A DNA stretch of 39,758 nt from Multifurca ochricompacta (Eukaryota > Basidiomycota > Agaricomycetes > Russulales > Russulaceae): positions 1 through 39,758 of the forward strand of contig WTXG01000306.1 in NCBI GenBank assembly GCA_022496185.1. The letters are read 5' to 3'. Each line of letters opens with the position of its first letter. The stretch's first letter is position 1. Positions 1 through 10,358 of the stretch are shown piece after piece. A model generated the notes under the pieces. It had not been told where the DNA came from. It did no database searches and worked only from the letters and a program-made list of their open reading frames with translations. A program made the position numbers and the translations under genes.

Positions 1-356
1 AGACGTGTCCTGGCCTCAGCAAGCATGGCCAGAACTCTGGTTCGGATTTCGTGCTCCAGGTTTGGATCCTGGGTTGTTAGAGTAATCGCGTCCGTCAGGC
101 GTCGAGTCGGGTCATCTGTCGTCGTGGAAGGGAGGTGGTGTGTCGGGGTAGGCGGTTCAGGAGTAGGGGTCGGTGGGGCGTCGTCCGGTCGTCTAAGTGC
201 CGCTTTGGTCGCTGCGTCGTTAACTGCTGCAATGGTTTGGTTAATCATGGTGGGGTCAATAGTTTGTACAGGGAAACGGCGTGGAGTAGTCATCCTGGGC
301 GTAGTGCGTGGTCGCGTTGATGCGTTGCGGTGGATGGTGTGTTTATTGCGGGCCAG
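1..356 (-). CDS. Post-pol ORF3 of Gy-A1, N-terminal part, truncated by window edge
   Basis: The frame is open from codon 354-356 to the window start. The first ATG is at 291-293. Further upstream in the same frame a CTG codon (354-356) aligns with the ATG that starts the homologous ORF3 of Gy-A2 at 11534, so the original start may have been lost by an A-to-C change. A proline/threonine-rich segment is followed by a helical stretch (DDPTRRLTDAITLTT...RTRVLAML) that aligns with DDPIQTLTNAISITT...RNRVLTML of Gy-A2. It sits between pol and where the 3' LTR should be, the env position, but no signal peptide or membrane segment is visible. I do not recognise the family. The function is unknown. Confidence 0.6.
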   Translation of the reverse strand, partial: MARNKHTIHRNASTRPRTTPRMTTPRRFPVQTIDPTMINQTIAAVNDAATKAALRRPDDAPPTPTPEPPTPTHHLPSTTTDDPTRRLTDAITLTTQDPNLEHEIRTRVLAMLAEARTR

Positions 357-398
357 AATTTGTTATCTTGAATTGGGATGAGGAAAGAAAGATGGAAA

Positions 399-411
399 AT
401 CACCCCCTCTT
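399..411 (-). promoter_or_regulatory. Purine tract directly after pol stop codon (possible central PPT)
   Basis: On the minus strand the pol stop TAA is followed at once by GAGGGGGTGA. Gy-A2 has TAA-GAAGGGGGTGA at the same place. The same purine run borders the 3' LTR in Gy-B. In Gy-A the run lies upstream of ORF3 and so is separate from the LTR-adjacent PPT. A priming role is inferred. Confidence 0.4.
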
Positions 412-1900
412 AAGGGCGGCGTCGGCTCTGACGCTGGGGAAGGGACTGGTGATACTGTAAGAGAAGGTCAGGGGCATGGCAATCGTCTTCATCGACCCAG
501 GAGTTTTCACTAGCTGGGTAACCAACCCAGCTGACTAGGTATTGTAATCTTTTGTTACGTCCAAAGAATCTATGAGCCAGAATGGAGGCGACTTCATATT
601 CTTCCTCATGGTTGATCAGATCTGGTGGGGGACGTAAGAAGTTAGGGCCGTGGGCATTTGTTTCGCGATAGGGCGATAGGAGGTCGACATGGAATACGTT
701 ATGTATTTTCATATGTTGGGGTAACGATAATCGATAGGCGACCGGAGAGATCTGGGCCATGATAGTAAAGGGGCCGTAACGTCGTGGAGCGAGTTTTGAG
801 GAAGGGAAATGCGTTTTGAGATGTTTTCCTTCCAGCCAGACTTGTGTGCCAATGGCGAATGTGGTTTTGGGCGTCGGGATGCGTTCGTACGAAATGCTTC
901 TTCTGCGCGAGTGTGGGCTGCCAAAAGATTTTGGATGCGAGTGTCTACCTGTGGGACGTAGTATCTGTAGCCTGGCATCCCATGTGAAGGTAGTGCCATG
1001 GAGCAAAAACATGTGGTGTCAGTTTAGTTTTATCGTGTGGCCAGGAGTTATGGACATATTCGGCTAGCGGGAGATAGTGGGGCCATTGATGTTGATCATT
1101 GCCAAGCCATAGACGAAGGTATTGTTCGAGCCAAAGATTCATTCGCTCACTCGATCCGTCTGTCTGAGGGTGGAATGCCGTGGATAAATTTTGTCGAATT
1201 TGCAGGACTTTTGCAAGCGTGCGTGAAAAATGGGACGTGAATCGAGGATCACAGTCGGAGATAACCCGTCATGGGACACCGAAGAAGGGGAAGAGGTGTC
1301 GGTAATATAGTGTGGCAACTCCTTCTCCTGTAATGTCTTTAGAGCATGGAATGAACTTTGCGGACTTTGAGCACCCTTGGTCTATGATTGTGAGCACTGC
1401 GTCATATCTGCCTGATGGCGGAAGATCCGTGATGAGATCCATAGCAACATACTGAAACGGGCCGGCGGAGGCCGGTACATCTAGCGGGAAGGAAGGAGCT
1501 TTCTTCGTTAAGCTTCGGCTTATTCTCCTGACATTTAGCACACCCTTGGACGTAATCATGTACGAATTCTCGTAAGCCGGTGCCTGAATATTCCTGTTGG
1601 ACCTTCCGTGTTGTCTTATCTATCCCGGATGCCCCACTAGTACGTGATCGTGGTGCCGTTGAAGGATCTCCTGGCGTTCGGCTAAGGCCTCGGGAAATGG
1701 AAGCCTAGCGTCGGAGATCGCGTTGATAAATAGGTTGGCTGGCAAGACAGTGACTTCATCATTGTCGTTTCCTCCCTGGTCGGCATCTGGTCTCCGTGAG
1801 AGCATATCCACAATGGTATGTAACTTCCCTGGGACATGTTCCATTGAAAAGTTGAAGTCGGCGAGCTCTTGGAGCCATCGGGCCTGTCGCCGGTTCAATT
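410..1900 (-). pseudogene. Gy-A1 integrase, GPY/F and chromodomain region of pol
   Basis: Decayed pol fragments encode the H2C2 zinc-binding region (about 1620-1700, HHDHVLVGHPG), the first catalytic Asp (VAMDLITDLPPSGRYDAVL), the second Asp (ISDCDPRFTS near 1245) and the catalytic Glu in TDGSSERMNLW (near 1150). The GPY/F module (LAPRRYGPFTI) and a C-terminal chromodomain (YEVASILAHR...YLVSWVGYPASENSWV, about 470-610) follow. The chromodomain marks a chromovirus and in that group directs integration to modified histones. The frame is broken at least near 1000, 1260 and 1600, so no intact integrase is made. Its homologue in Gy-A2 is one continuous frame through this part. Confidence 0.85.
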
Positions 1901-3176
1901 TCTGGGGTTCCTTGAAATATTGTAGATTATTATGATCCGTACAGACTTGAACTTTGTGTCTCGCCCCTAAGAGATACTGGCGCCAGGATCGGAAGGCAAC
2001 TATAACTGCAAACAGTTCTCGATCATAAATGTCCCAATTTCTTTGAGTGGCATCTAGAGTTTTGACAGGTAGGCCACAGGGTGGAGATGGCCATCTTGAT
2101 CCTTCTGGCTAAGAGTGGCGCCTAGCGGCATATCCGGATGCATCGGTATCTACAATGAAGGGTCTGTCAAAGTCGGGTTGCGCGAGGACCGGCTGCGAGG
2201 TGACTCGCTGTTTCAGCATGTCGAAGGCATTCTGTTCGTTACTTGACCATCGCCATGGGTTCTTTACACTTGTGAGGGCATTCAGGGGTGCCACAATCTT
2301 ACTAAACCCTTGAATGAAGCAACGATAAAACTGACAGAACCCAAGGAACGAGCGGACTTCCTTGACAGTGGTAGGCGTTTTCCATGTAGCAACTCCTTCC
2401 ACTTTGACCGGATCCATATGTACCTGATCAGCCTCCAAGATGAGTCCGAGATATTCGATGCGTGTTTGTTCAAAAGAGCACTTTTCCGGTTTAAGATAAA
2501 GATCTAGTTTGCTAAGTTTGTCCAAGATGCGATGCACTTTATTGCGGTGGTTTTGAAGGTCTTGATCAGTATGAATCAGGATGTCATCCATGTAGACTGT
2601 GAACCAAGCCCTTCCTAGAGCGTCATGTTCATTCAATTCTTCTCGAAATTCCACATTCATCATTGTCTGAAATGTGGCAGGGGAGTTTGTCAGACTGAAA
2701 AACATGACATTTGGTTCATAAAGGCCGCGATTTGTTTTGAATGCTGCCTTCCATTGATCTTCTGGTGCTATCTGAACGTTGTTATAACCCCATCTGATAT
2801 CCATTTTTGTAAAGAGTGTACTTCCACAGACGTGATCAATCAGCTCGGGGATCAGCAGAAGTGGGTATGTATTCCGAATGGTCCAGTTATTTAACTTCCG
2901 GTAATCCTGGACTGGTCGTAATTTCCCATCTTTCTTTTTAATAAAAAAGAACGGGGAGGCATAAGGGGACTTTGATTCTCAGATGTACCCCTTCTGTAAG
3001 TGTTCCTCCAGGAATCCGTTTAGCGCGTCCTGTTCTCCTGGTCCGAGTGGGTAAATTTTACAATCTAGGGTTGCAGGTGCCTCCGGTTTCAATTCGATCT
3101 TGTGGTCCCAAGGTCGTGATGCTGGGAATCGTTGCGCCTCTTCATCGCTGAAGACCTTTTGATGTCAATGGTATTC
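1900..3176 (-). pseudogene. Gy-A1 reverse transcriptase and RNase H region of pol
   Basis: The longest fragment (2109-2804) holds the RT palm, with the catalytic VYMDDILIHT motif and the downstream KCSFEQTRIEYLGLIL and EVRSFLGFCQFYR connection motifs. RNase H starts with PFIVDTDASGYA and continues in decayed form to about 1900 (LNRRQARWLQELADF). The RT N-terminal fingers are recognisable up to about 3170 but carry stops. This part would copy element RNA into cDNA. Stops and frame changes at about 2109 and 2990 inactivate it. Confidence 0.85.
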
Positions 3177-3701
3177 TCATGGTACGATCTGGTTCCAGGA
3201 TCGTTCTGTCTTGTCTTTTGCTTTAATGGCCAACTCTTGTGCGATGTTAAGGCGACGGATCTGTTTGTTCGGCACAGTAAATGAGATGGATTGTGCAAGC
3301 TGTCCTGAGGTCCAGTTTATACTAGGGTTGCTGGCCGCGAACCATGGATAACCTAGGATCATGTCATCGACTCCAATAGATGCTATATAGAATCGATGTT
3401 GTTGGGTATCTCCTCCAGTCGTAATAAGGAGATCTATGCATTGATCGATTTTCCTTGTAGCATTGGGAGAGCCATCCGCGTTTTGTAGCTTTTTTGGAAT
3501 CGTTAATCGTTTTATGGGGAGTCGATGTTTGATTACTGTTCGGAAACTGATAAAATTCTCGGTTGCTCCACTGTCAACCAGTGCTTCTATTGTGGCCTTT
3601 TGATTCACTCCATGTAAGGGAACAACTATTTTCATTGCTTTGAGTGGTGATCTAAATACATGGTGTGAGACTAGAGCTCGAATGAAGGCCATGTCATTCA
3701 A
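3177..3701 (-). pseudogene. Gy-A1 aspartic protease at pol N-terminus
   Basis: The 174-residue frame has the retropepsin active site EALVDSGATENF and the C-terminal motif DDMILGYPWFAASNP. Its start at 3701 is a TTG, not an ATG, and overlaps the gag stop in the -1 frame. This suggests expression by frameshift or reinitiation from gag. The segment itself is open, but the flanking pol is broken. It aligns along its whole length with the Gy-A2 protease (14183-14887). Confidence 0.8.
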
Positions 3702-4591
3702 GCGATATAAAAATCCTCATTTCCTTTGAACTGGTCTTGTAGTTCGAGACGTTGCTCGTCCGTCATTGTTTTTAGCACTGTTGCGAGCGTTGACATGCTG
3801 ATGGAGGGAGTGATCGGTGCTGAGGAAGTTGCGGACATCTCATTAGATCCATTGGGTACCGCCGCAGTCGTGGGTGGCACTTCTGAGATGGTGGCGGTCC
3901 GGGCCGAGTTATTTGGACTTGATCGGGGCTTTCTATTGGGACAATCTCAAACCAAATGCCCTCGCTGCCCACATTCAAAGCATCGTCCTTCCTTTCGGTA
4001 CTGTTCCTTTTCTTCTGTGGTGGTTGCTTTCCTAACCGCATCCACATCCATCACATTTGGGTCCTTTTTGCGATAGAACGTGAACTTATTTCCTCGGGGT
4101 GATGGGGTAGTAGCTGTTTTATTTCTAGTCAGGCTTTTCATGAAAACCCAATTTGCGTGGTGATGTTGGGCGGACGCTGATGCTTCTTCGAAATTCTCTG
4201 GCTGATCTTGCGTCAGCATTGTCGCGACTAGTTGAGTTGGTAAGCCTTGGTAAAAGTACTGTCGTGCGGCTGTGTCGTCAATGTGTAGTCCGGCCCGAAT
4301 GGCTAAGTCGCGGAACTCAGCAATATAATCATCTATGTTTCCCTCCTTCATTTGTAATCGCTCCAGCACTTGTAGTGCCTTTTGCCCTGCTGTGACATCA
4401 GTCCATGCGGTAAGGAACGTTTGCCAGAAGGTTTCCCACACATTTACAACTCCGATTCGTCCTGTGTTTATGTTGGCAAGCCAGTATATTTGGTCTTCTA
4501 CCCATCGGTCTACTTTTGGGCCTCGGATCAATCCTAACGCGTAGGCCACTTTGGATCGTTCATTCTGGGCTAGGGGCACGAACACGTTAAG

Positions 4592-5177
4592 TGTTACGTC
4601 CGGTGCGGGACGTTCCACACGACTTGTGTGACAGCGCGATTCGTGAGTTCAGATAAGGGATCAATCGGATCCCTTGGAGTTGAACGTGATGAGTCAAAGT
4701 CCAAGAGGCTGCACTCTTAGACGATGGTGAGTGGAAAGTGCCAGAAGCACTGAGACTAATAAGCTTCAGAGACAAAGGGAAGTCCAAAAGACAAGCACCG
4801 ATGTATTCAATAAGTCGAGTCTGAGGTCTACAAGGTAGCTACAGTGGACTTATATATGTAATCGAATGAGCGTCTAAAGATAAGATAACATAGAGTCATG
4901 TGGGCCCGAATATATGAAAGCGGAGGGCGTAAAGCCTGGCTTCTGATAGGGGATTAAGTAAGTGTCCGTTCGTAAAGATAAGAGATAGGAGATAAGCAAT
5001 GGCAAGTCAAACATATGTACAGTAACACAAACAAGGACAAAGGCGATCACGGGGAAGGGAGCAAGGCACGTGATGGATCCCACGATGGAGACGTGATCTG
5101 GTAGTGAAGAGTAGGAGGTAGAGAGGGGTCGTCATTGGGTAAGAAGAAAAAGACTGGCAGAGACGGGGTTTGTAACA
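4592..5177 (-). repeat. Solo LTR of the Gy-B family inserted in Gy-A1 gag
   Basis: The 586-bp sequence begins TGTTACGTCC and ends TTTGTAACA. It aligns end to end with the two Gy-B LTRs (26164-26755, 31239-31830). It is flanked by the 5-bp TSD TTAAG (4587-4591 and 5178-5182). TATATAAG lies on the minus strand near 4850. A solo LTR arises by recombination between the two LTRs of a full insertion. Confidence 0.95.
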
Positions 5178-5298
5178 TTAAGGGCGAAATGAAGTTCGAG
5201 CAAGGTGAACCATCTTTTCGCGTGGGCCCTGTCACTGTCGAAGTAGGAGGGAGGAGCTCCTTCCATACGTCCTCCCTGTGATACTGGGATGGGGGCTC

Positions 5299-5460
5299 CC
5301 TGGGGATTTCCTCCTGGATTTCCACCAGGATCTCCTCCAGGAGGGATTCCCCCAGGGTTCCCACCTGGGTTTCCTCCTGGGTTTCCACCCAGGTTTCCCC
5401 CCGGATGCCCGCCTGGATTCCCTCCGGGATGTCCGCCTGGATTTCCTCCTAAGTTGGGGG
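5299..5460 (-). repeat. Minisatellite encoding Gly-Asn/His-Pro-Gly repeats in Gy-A1 gag
   Basis: Imperfect 12-bp units encode GNPG and GHPG repeated about a dozen times. The opposite strand is also open, reading Pro/Phe repeats, but only the minus frame continues into gag. Gy-A2 lacks this expansion. Confidence 0.8.
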
Positions 5461-5898
5461 AGTTGTTCTTGGGCTGTCTCACAGCATGGCTAAGTTGAGT
5501 ATGTGTTTGTCCTGGTTCGGTAAGTGTGATGGTGGCCATTGCTTCTAGGAGGGGCGGTATTCTGGGTGGAAGGGGCGGCGTTCTAGATGGGAGGGGTGCT
5601 GTGGGGGTTTCTGTCTGGGGGCTTTCGGCGGGGGAGTCGCTTGCGAGTAGTGCAAAGCGATTTCGGTTTTCAAATGGTACGTTTTCTAATCGTTGTCTGG
5701 CTGATTGCTCTGGTAGGTTCTGTTCTGGCGACTGGTAATCGAGGGACTCGTCGTCTGTCGAGGCGGCCGAGGAGGTCGAAGGGGTCTGGGGTTCGCATGC
5801 CGAATACGACGTGGTTGTTTCGGGTTCGTGCAAGGGGACGCGTCGTCGGTCGCCTTGCGGTTTCGGGTGAGTGGTTCTGTTTTTCTGTGAAGTCTGTA

Positions 5899-5909
5899 AA
5901 GTCTGTTCT
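5899..5909 (-). promoter_or_regulatory. Gy-A1 primer-binding site, self-priming type
   Basis: Two nt inside the 5' LTR end, the minus strand reads AGAACAGACTT. This is complementary to AAGTCTGTTCT at 6165-6175 in the LTR, which begins 34 nt after the first T of the TATTTAAG box. In the Tf1/sushi group the first 11 nt of the RNA fold back onto the PBS. The same pairing exists in Gy-A2. Confidence 0.75.
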
Positions 5910-5911
5910 AA

Positions 5912-6486
5912 TTTCACAGCCAGGTGCTAGCTGTGTGCTGGGTCAATTCGCGTCAAGGATAGCAAGACAAGTATCAAGATCTCAAGGTTATCACCTAGGT
6001 GTTCAAGCCCTACAAGTTGCAGCGGGCGCGCGCGCAATGCGAAATCGAACAGGGACACTCAGTCCTGTCACAAAATAACTGGGATGAAGACTCCTAAGGC
6101 GCGGCTTAGGGGCTCAAGAGGAATGGGGCTTCTGGTGAGTCTGTAACACCTGTATTGGGTACAAGAGAACAGACTTAAGGTCTGTCTCTGAAACTAATGG
6201 TCCTTAAATACAGGTTGGAGGCTCAGTAAACTACCAGAGACTGTCCTAGGCTTCTACAGATGATATCATGGCTAGGTCATAGCTATGTCATAGTTGTATC
6301 AGTAAAGAACAGTCTAGCTAATATGAGACTTGGAGTTTGTGTGGACTAAGAGGGGTTGTGCCCTCAATACTGTACAAATGGTCATAAGGACTTTGACCAT
6401 TTAATGGAGCTGTTGAAGCTGCAGAAGTAAGGGATTTGGCATTGGAGAATACAAACAAGCAGAAAAACACGAAGATAACTGTCACA
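5912..6486 (-). repeat. Gy-A1 5' LTR
   Basis: The 575-bp sequence aligns with the Gy-A2 LTRs (for example CACTCAGTCCTG, ACAAGAGAACAGACTTA and the TATTTAAG box). The low end is TTTCACAG instead of TGTCACAG. The high end is TGTCACA. It is much more diverged than the Gy-A2 LTR pair, which indicates an older copy. Confidence 0.85.
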
Positions 6487-7447
6487 GTGATACTGACTGT
6501 TTGAAGGTTAGCGTGTTAGGCTAGAAACAAGTTATACTTCAGAGGTGAAGAAAACTCTTTATTACTATTAGTGATGTGCCTGGCCCGGCTCAAAGCCGGA
6601 AGCCGGGCCAAGCCAGGCCATTGTGACGGCCCAGCAAGGGCTTTGGCCTGGCTCAGAGAAACTAAAAGCCAAAGCCGCCGGCTCAGGCCGCAGCTTTCAA
6701 CAGTACATACAAGTGCAATAGCAATCGTCAAAATCAGTAGAAATCTGATCACAAAGTGGTTGATTTGGGTCACGTGATCATGTTTATCGCGGCATTTCAA
6801 ACTTTTTCTTCGATATAGCTTTGCAATACGTAACACACCAAGTCGGATTTGGATTAGCTGAACTATAACTACTGGTTATATGTCATAAAAATTTTTCTGC
6901 CAAAAGCCGCGGCTTGGGCCAAGCCAGGCCAGGGCCAAGCCGTCTGTGGCGGCTTTGGCTCAGCCCAGACTTCAGGAAAGCCGGAGCCGCCTCAGGCTGA
7001 GCCAAAGCCGCAGCTTTTGGGCCAAGCCGGGCCAGAACATCACTAATTACTATACTACACACCTAGAAACAAGTTATCTACAAAAGATGGTTAGTTACAG
7101 GTAAAGTAGTAAGTAAAGAGAATAGGACTTACACTTCAGAGGTGAAGAAAACTCTGAAGTGTAGAGGACGAAACAGACACCCTTATATACTACTCAAGGG
7201 ATGGTCTGTGTGCAATGGAATGCGCTAGAATGTACTACTGAGGGACAAAGGCCATTGGCCAGTGAGATATCACATGCTACATAGGATTACTAAGGTACAT
7301 CAGTCAGCTGCTGCACATCGCGAGAAAGAAAGTAATAATGATATAGTAAAAAGTCCGAAACTCCGAATCAATATCTAATCTAATCTAGCACAGCTTAGAC
7401 CCTAACCTAGATGCCTAAAGCACCTCACAACACATGCCGTGTCAACA
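6487..7447 (-). repeat. Copia 3' LTR with MITE insertion; contains an LTR intron
   Basis: The minus-strand LTR starts TGTTGACACGG at 7447. TATATAAG lies near 7190. Exon-like segment 1 (7133-7154) is followed by a GTAAGT...TTGTAG intron (7078-7132, 55 nt) and segment 2 (7063-7077). The same two segments recur fused without the intron at 6521-6557. A MITE (6569-7045) sits between the two copies. The purine tract ATGGAGGGA adjoins the LTR at 7448 as PPT. Confidence 0.88.
6569..7045. mobile_element. Non-autonomous hAT-type MITE, 477 bp
   Basis: The terminal inverted repeats begin TAGTGATGTGCC and TAGTGATGTTCTGG. An 8-bp TSD ATTACTAT lies at 6561-6568 and 7046-7053. The empty site is visible in the copia 5' LTR (20260-20281), which lacks exactly the element plus one TSD copy. 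Inside are GC-rich inverted blocks of CCGGCTT/AAGCCGG character and no transposase frame. The 8-bp TSD and TAGTGATG ends fit the hAT superfamily. Confidence 0.9.
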
Positions 7448-7653
7448 TCCCTCCATGATTAAGGCATCAGGTCAAAATGAATTAAATGAGCACATCGCCA
7501 GTTAAGAGGCATGAGAGTGAGTCAACGAGAGGAGAGGAGTGATCTGAAGTGTGTTATGCAAACTGAAATGTGTTCAGTCACACACCTCTTGCGTCACTCT
7601 CGAGGTTGACAATATGGACACTTCTTGTGCCACATTCGAGGTTGAGAATATAC

Positions 7654-9800
7654 TCATATAAGACCAAGTTTAGTAACCATGTTTTCATGTGATGCTCTTG
7701 GTAGAGACTTTGTGAAGCCATCTGCCAGCATCTCACCAGTGGGAGTTCACACTAATTCGATTAGATGCGATTCTACATACTCCCTGATTGCATGGTACTT
7801 TATTGGTATGTGTTTTGACCGCCTTCCTGTGACAGGGTTTAACGCCAAGTCTACAGCCCCTTTATTGTCACAGTGGAGTTGTATGGGTGAAGTGACTTCA
7901 TATCCCAATTCCTCCATAAACGTCCTATACCACGCAGCCTGATTGGAAGCCTCAGCTAGGCTCATGTATTCAGCTTCAGTGGTGGACTGTGCTACAGTCT
8001 TTTGCTTTCTAGAGCACCAGGATATGGCTCCATTTGCAAGCATATAGATGTAGCCTGAAGTAGAGTGGCAGTCCTCTTGATCTCCCCATGAGGAATCTGC
8101 AAAGCCATGAAGGCCACTTTCTTCATTCCCTCCAGAATATCGCACCCTGTAGTTCATAGTAGCATTTAGGTACTTTAGAACATACTTTGCTAGGTGCAGA
8201 TGATGTTGTGAAGGATTGGAAGCGTATTGACTAAGGCGCGCAACAGCAAAGCTAATGTCGGGTCTGCTTCCAATTTGCACCCATAGCAGTGACCCCATTA
8301 ACTGTTGGTACTTCTTTATTTCTGAAGTAGATGCCTGGCCTTCAAACTTGACCAGATGTGCATCCACGCCGGCTGGTAGGGGAGTGTATACTGGATTGGA
8401 ATCCCTCATCCCAAACTTCTCAAGAATAGACAAGACATAAGCTGCCTGATCAATTTCCAGCATCTTGTTAGGACAATCTCTGGTGATGTTAACACTGAGA
8501 TATGACTGGATTTCTCCCAAGTCAGTCATCTCATATTGGCTAGATAGAGATTCCTTCAGCCATGTTATCTTATCTTTTGAAGATCCAAGTATAGTGATGT
8601 CATCAACATAAAGAATGACGAAAAGTGAATCATCCCCCCCATGGTGATGATACACATATACTCCTGCATCAGAGTATGTCCGAGTGAAGCCCAGTTCATT
8701 AAGAACTGCATGGAATTGTAAGTTCCATGCTTGGGAAGCTTGTTTGAGGCCATATAATGCTTTTTGTAGCCTACAAACTTTGGACTCTTGTCCAGCAATG
8801 ATGAAACCAACAGGTTGCTCCATATAGATCTCCTCATCCAGATCGCCATGAAGGAATGCCGATTTGACATCCATCTGGTGGATTTCCCAATCTTCTAGTG
8901 CAGCTAACACTAGTAATAAACGAAGTGATTCAAATCTGGCGACTGGGGAGAATGTTTCATCAAAGTCCACTCCTTCTATTTGAGTGAAACCTTTTGCCAC
9001 AAGCCTGGCACGAAACCGTCCATCTGGTTTCAACTTAAAAACCCATTTTGATTTGACAGCCTTTCTTCCTTCAGGAAGATCCTCAAGGCGCCACACATTT
9101 AACTTCTTTAAGGCATCTATCTCATATTGACATGCCTCGAGCCACTCAGTGGCATTATCAGACTGCATTGCCTCCTGAAAAGTCAGGGGGTCTCTGTAAG
9201 AGACACCGGTGGCATTTAGCAGCTCCATGGTCCCAAGTCTGGATGAACCTTGCACAAACTCTGCATTATCCTCATTGTAAAAGCGAGGATTCAGACGACG
9301 TGAACGTCTTGGCATAACAATATCAAGATCTAAATCTTCTTGTATAGCCTCTGACCGTCGTTCAGAGCGTGGACTTTCCCTAGTAAAGACTGGTTGGGAA
9401 AGTTTGCCTCTAGCCTTTTTTGTTGACTTTCTAACAGCACGAGTTCTGGTGGGGAGTTGGGAGGGTTCCATTATTTGGGATGGTGGTGTCTGATAAATGG
9501 TGTCTGTGTGTGTGTCGACTTCATTTTCGGGTGTGGTAGGCTCAGGATTTATTTGAGGAGGCTCCACTACCTCCTGTTCCTCAACCTCGGTATCCTTATA
9601 TTCAGGATCCTGAGGAACTGTGGCTATTGCTGGTGAGGGTTGGACAGACCCTCCTTCAACTGGAACTACTTGTTCCTTTACTTTATCTCTGTTGTCCGCC
9701 ACAGAGTGGGATGGGAAAGATTCTTCATTAAATGTCACATCTCTGGACGAAACAAAGGACTGGGTATGTCTATCCCATAGAGTGTAGCCTTTGCTATTTG
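7654..9800 (-). pseudogene. Copia Pol C-terminal half: RT and RNase H
   Basis: This is the continuation of the ORF at 17025-19298 after removal of Gy-A2. The link between integrase and RT is Pro/Ser-rich and charged. The RT begins near 9080 (KSKWVFKLKPDGRFRARLVA) and contains the active site LYVDDITILG (about 8610). The copia RNase H follows (FADSSWGDQEDCHSTSGY, QKTVAQSTTEAEYMSL, HCDNKGAVDLA). A TGA at 7747-7749 stops the frame 31 codons before the natural end at 7654. The sense tail still reads MLADGFTKSLP, the usual copia C-terminus, so this is a recent nonsense mutation, most simply CGA to TGA. The element is dead because of this stop and the Gy-A2 insertion. Confidence 0.9.
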
Positions 9801-10323
9801 TGTCACAGTTAGGTGCGGGAACTGTGTCGAGGTCGAACAAGAGGAAGCAACTTCAGTCAAGTCTCAAGGTCACGAAGGGTCAAGTCTGGTTCAAGCCCAC
9901 AACAGAGTCGATAGGGCACGCGCGAGAGTCGAGGTCGACGGCAGAGACACTCAGTCCTGCAACAAGTTCAAGAGGTTCGAAGGCTCTCCAAGTCGCGTCT
10001 TGGAGAGTTCAAGTGGGGTTCTTTCTGGGAGAGTTCGATGAAGTCACAAGCACCTTGGATTGGAACACAAGAGAACAGACTTAGGTCTGTCTCTCTACTT
10101 TACTGTACTTTAAATACAGGTGGGTTTAGCTATGTCATAGTGGGTAGAAGGTTCTAGTACTATGATGTATGATCTAGTGGTTGCGCAGTAGAACTAGCTA
10201 GAACCATGGAGAAGGAGGAGGGGTTGAGCCCTCAGTAAGCAACAGTAAAGTAGTGTGTCAATAAAAGTCCGTTTCTTTGTCAGTCAGTCTCATGTCACCT
10301 TGGCCAGTGTAAAATCCGTCACA
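9801..10323 (-). repeat. Gy-A2 3' LTR
   Basis: The 523-bp LTR begins TGTCACAG and ends CCGTCACA on the plus strand. It is identical to 16502-17024 except for one CpG transition. On the minus strand it is preceded by the purine tract AAGGGGAGTGA (10324-10334), the PPT. Confidence 0.95.
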
Positions 10324-10358
10324 TCACTCCCCTTGTACAGTTCAGCTTGTCCCCAAGC

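Larger units (their letters stand above)
3698..5911 (-). pseudogene. Gy-A1 gag, interrupted by a solo LTR
   Basis: The N-terminal half (5178-5911) encodes a Ser/Thr/Pro-rich leader and a run of Gly-Asn-Pro-Gly repeats (about 5300-5460). The capsid half (3947-4591) carries QNERSKVAYALG, RGPKVDRWVEDQI and the retrotrans-gag core, then a CCHC knuckle starting CFECGQRGH. The knuckle is cut by TGA at 3947 where the family has CGA-Asp, a C-to-T change. Between the halves lies a complete LTR (4592-5177). Removing it and one TTAAG restores the frame seen in Gy-A2. No ATG precedes the conserved N-terminal part. The frame is open from the PBS. Confidence 0.8.
1..6486 (-). mobile_element. Gy-A1, degenerate Ty3/gypsy chromovirus (3' end outside window)
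   Basis: Minus-strand LTR retrotransposon: 5' LTR at 5912-6486, then gag, protease, RT, RNase H, integrase with chromodomain, and a post-pol ORF that runs off the window start. It is the same family as Gy-A2 (9801-17024). Both have an LTR of the TGTCACAG type, the same gene order and the same self-primer. The right border 6486 is followed by GTGAT, which continues the copia LTR sequence seen intact at 20181. Gy-A1 therefore lies inside the copia 3' LTR, and its left TSD should be GTGAT outside the window. Many stops and frameshifts make it inactive. Confidence 0.85.

Noticed and set aside
25..381. Plus-strand 118-codon frame at the window start
   Set aside because: It is antisense to ORF3 of Gy-A1, whose minus-strand frame aligns with Gy-A2 ORF3.
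5299..5460. CRISPR-like or other prokaryotic repeat array
   Set aside because: Units are 12 bp, coding and imperfect, in a eukaryotic retroelement context.
5289..5498. Plus-strand Pro/Phe/Gly-repeat frame
   Set aside because: It is the complement of the GNPG minisatellite in Gy-A1 gag. Only the minus frame continues into gag.
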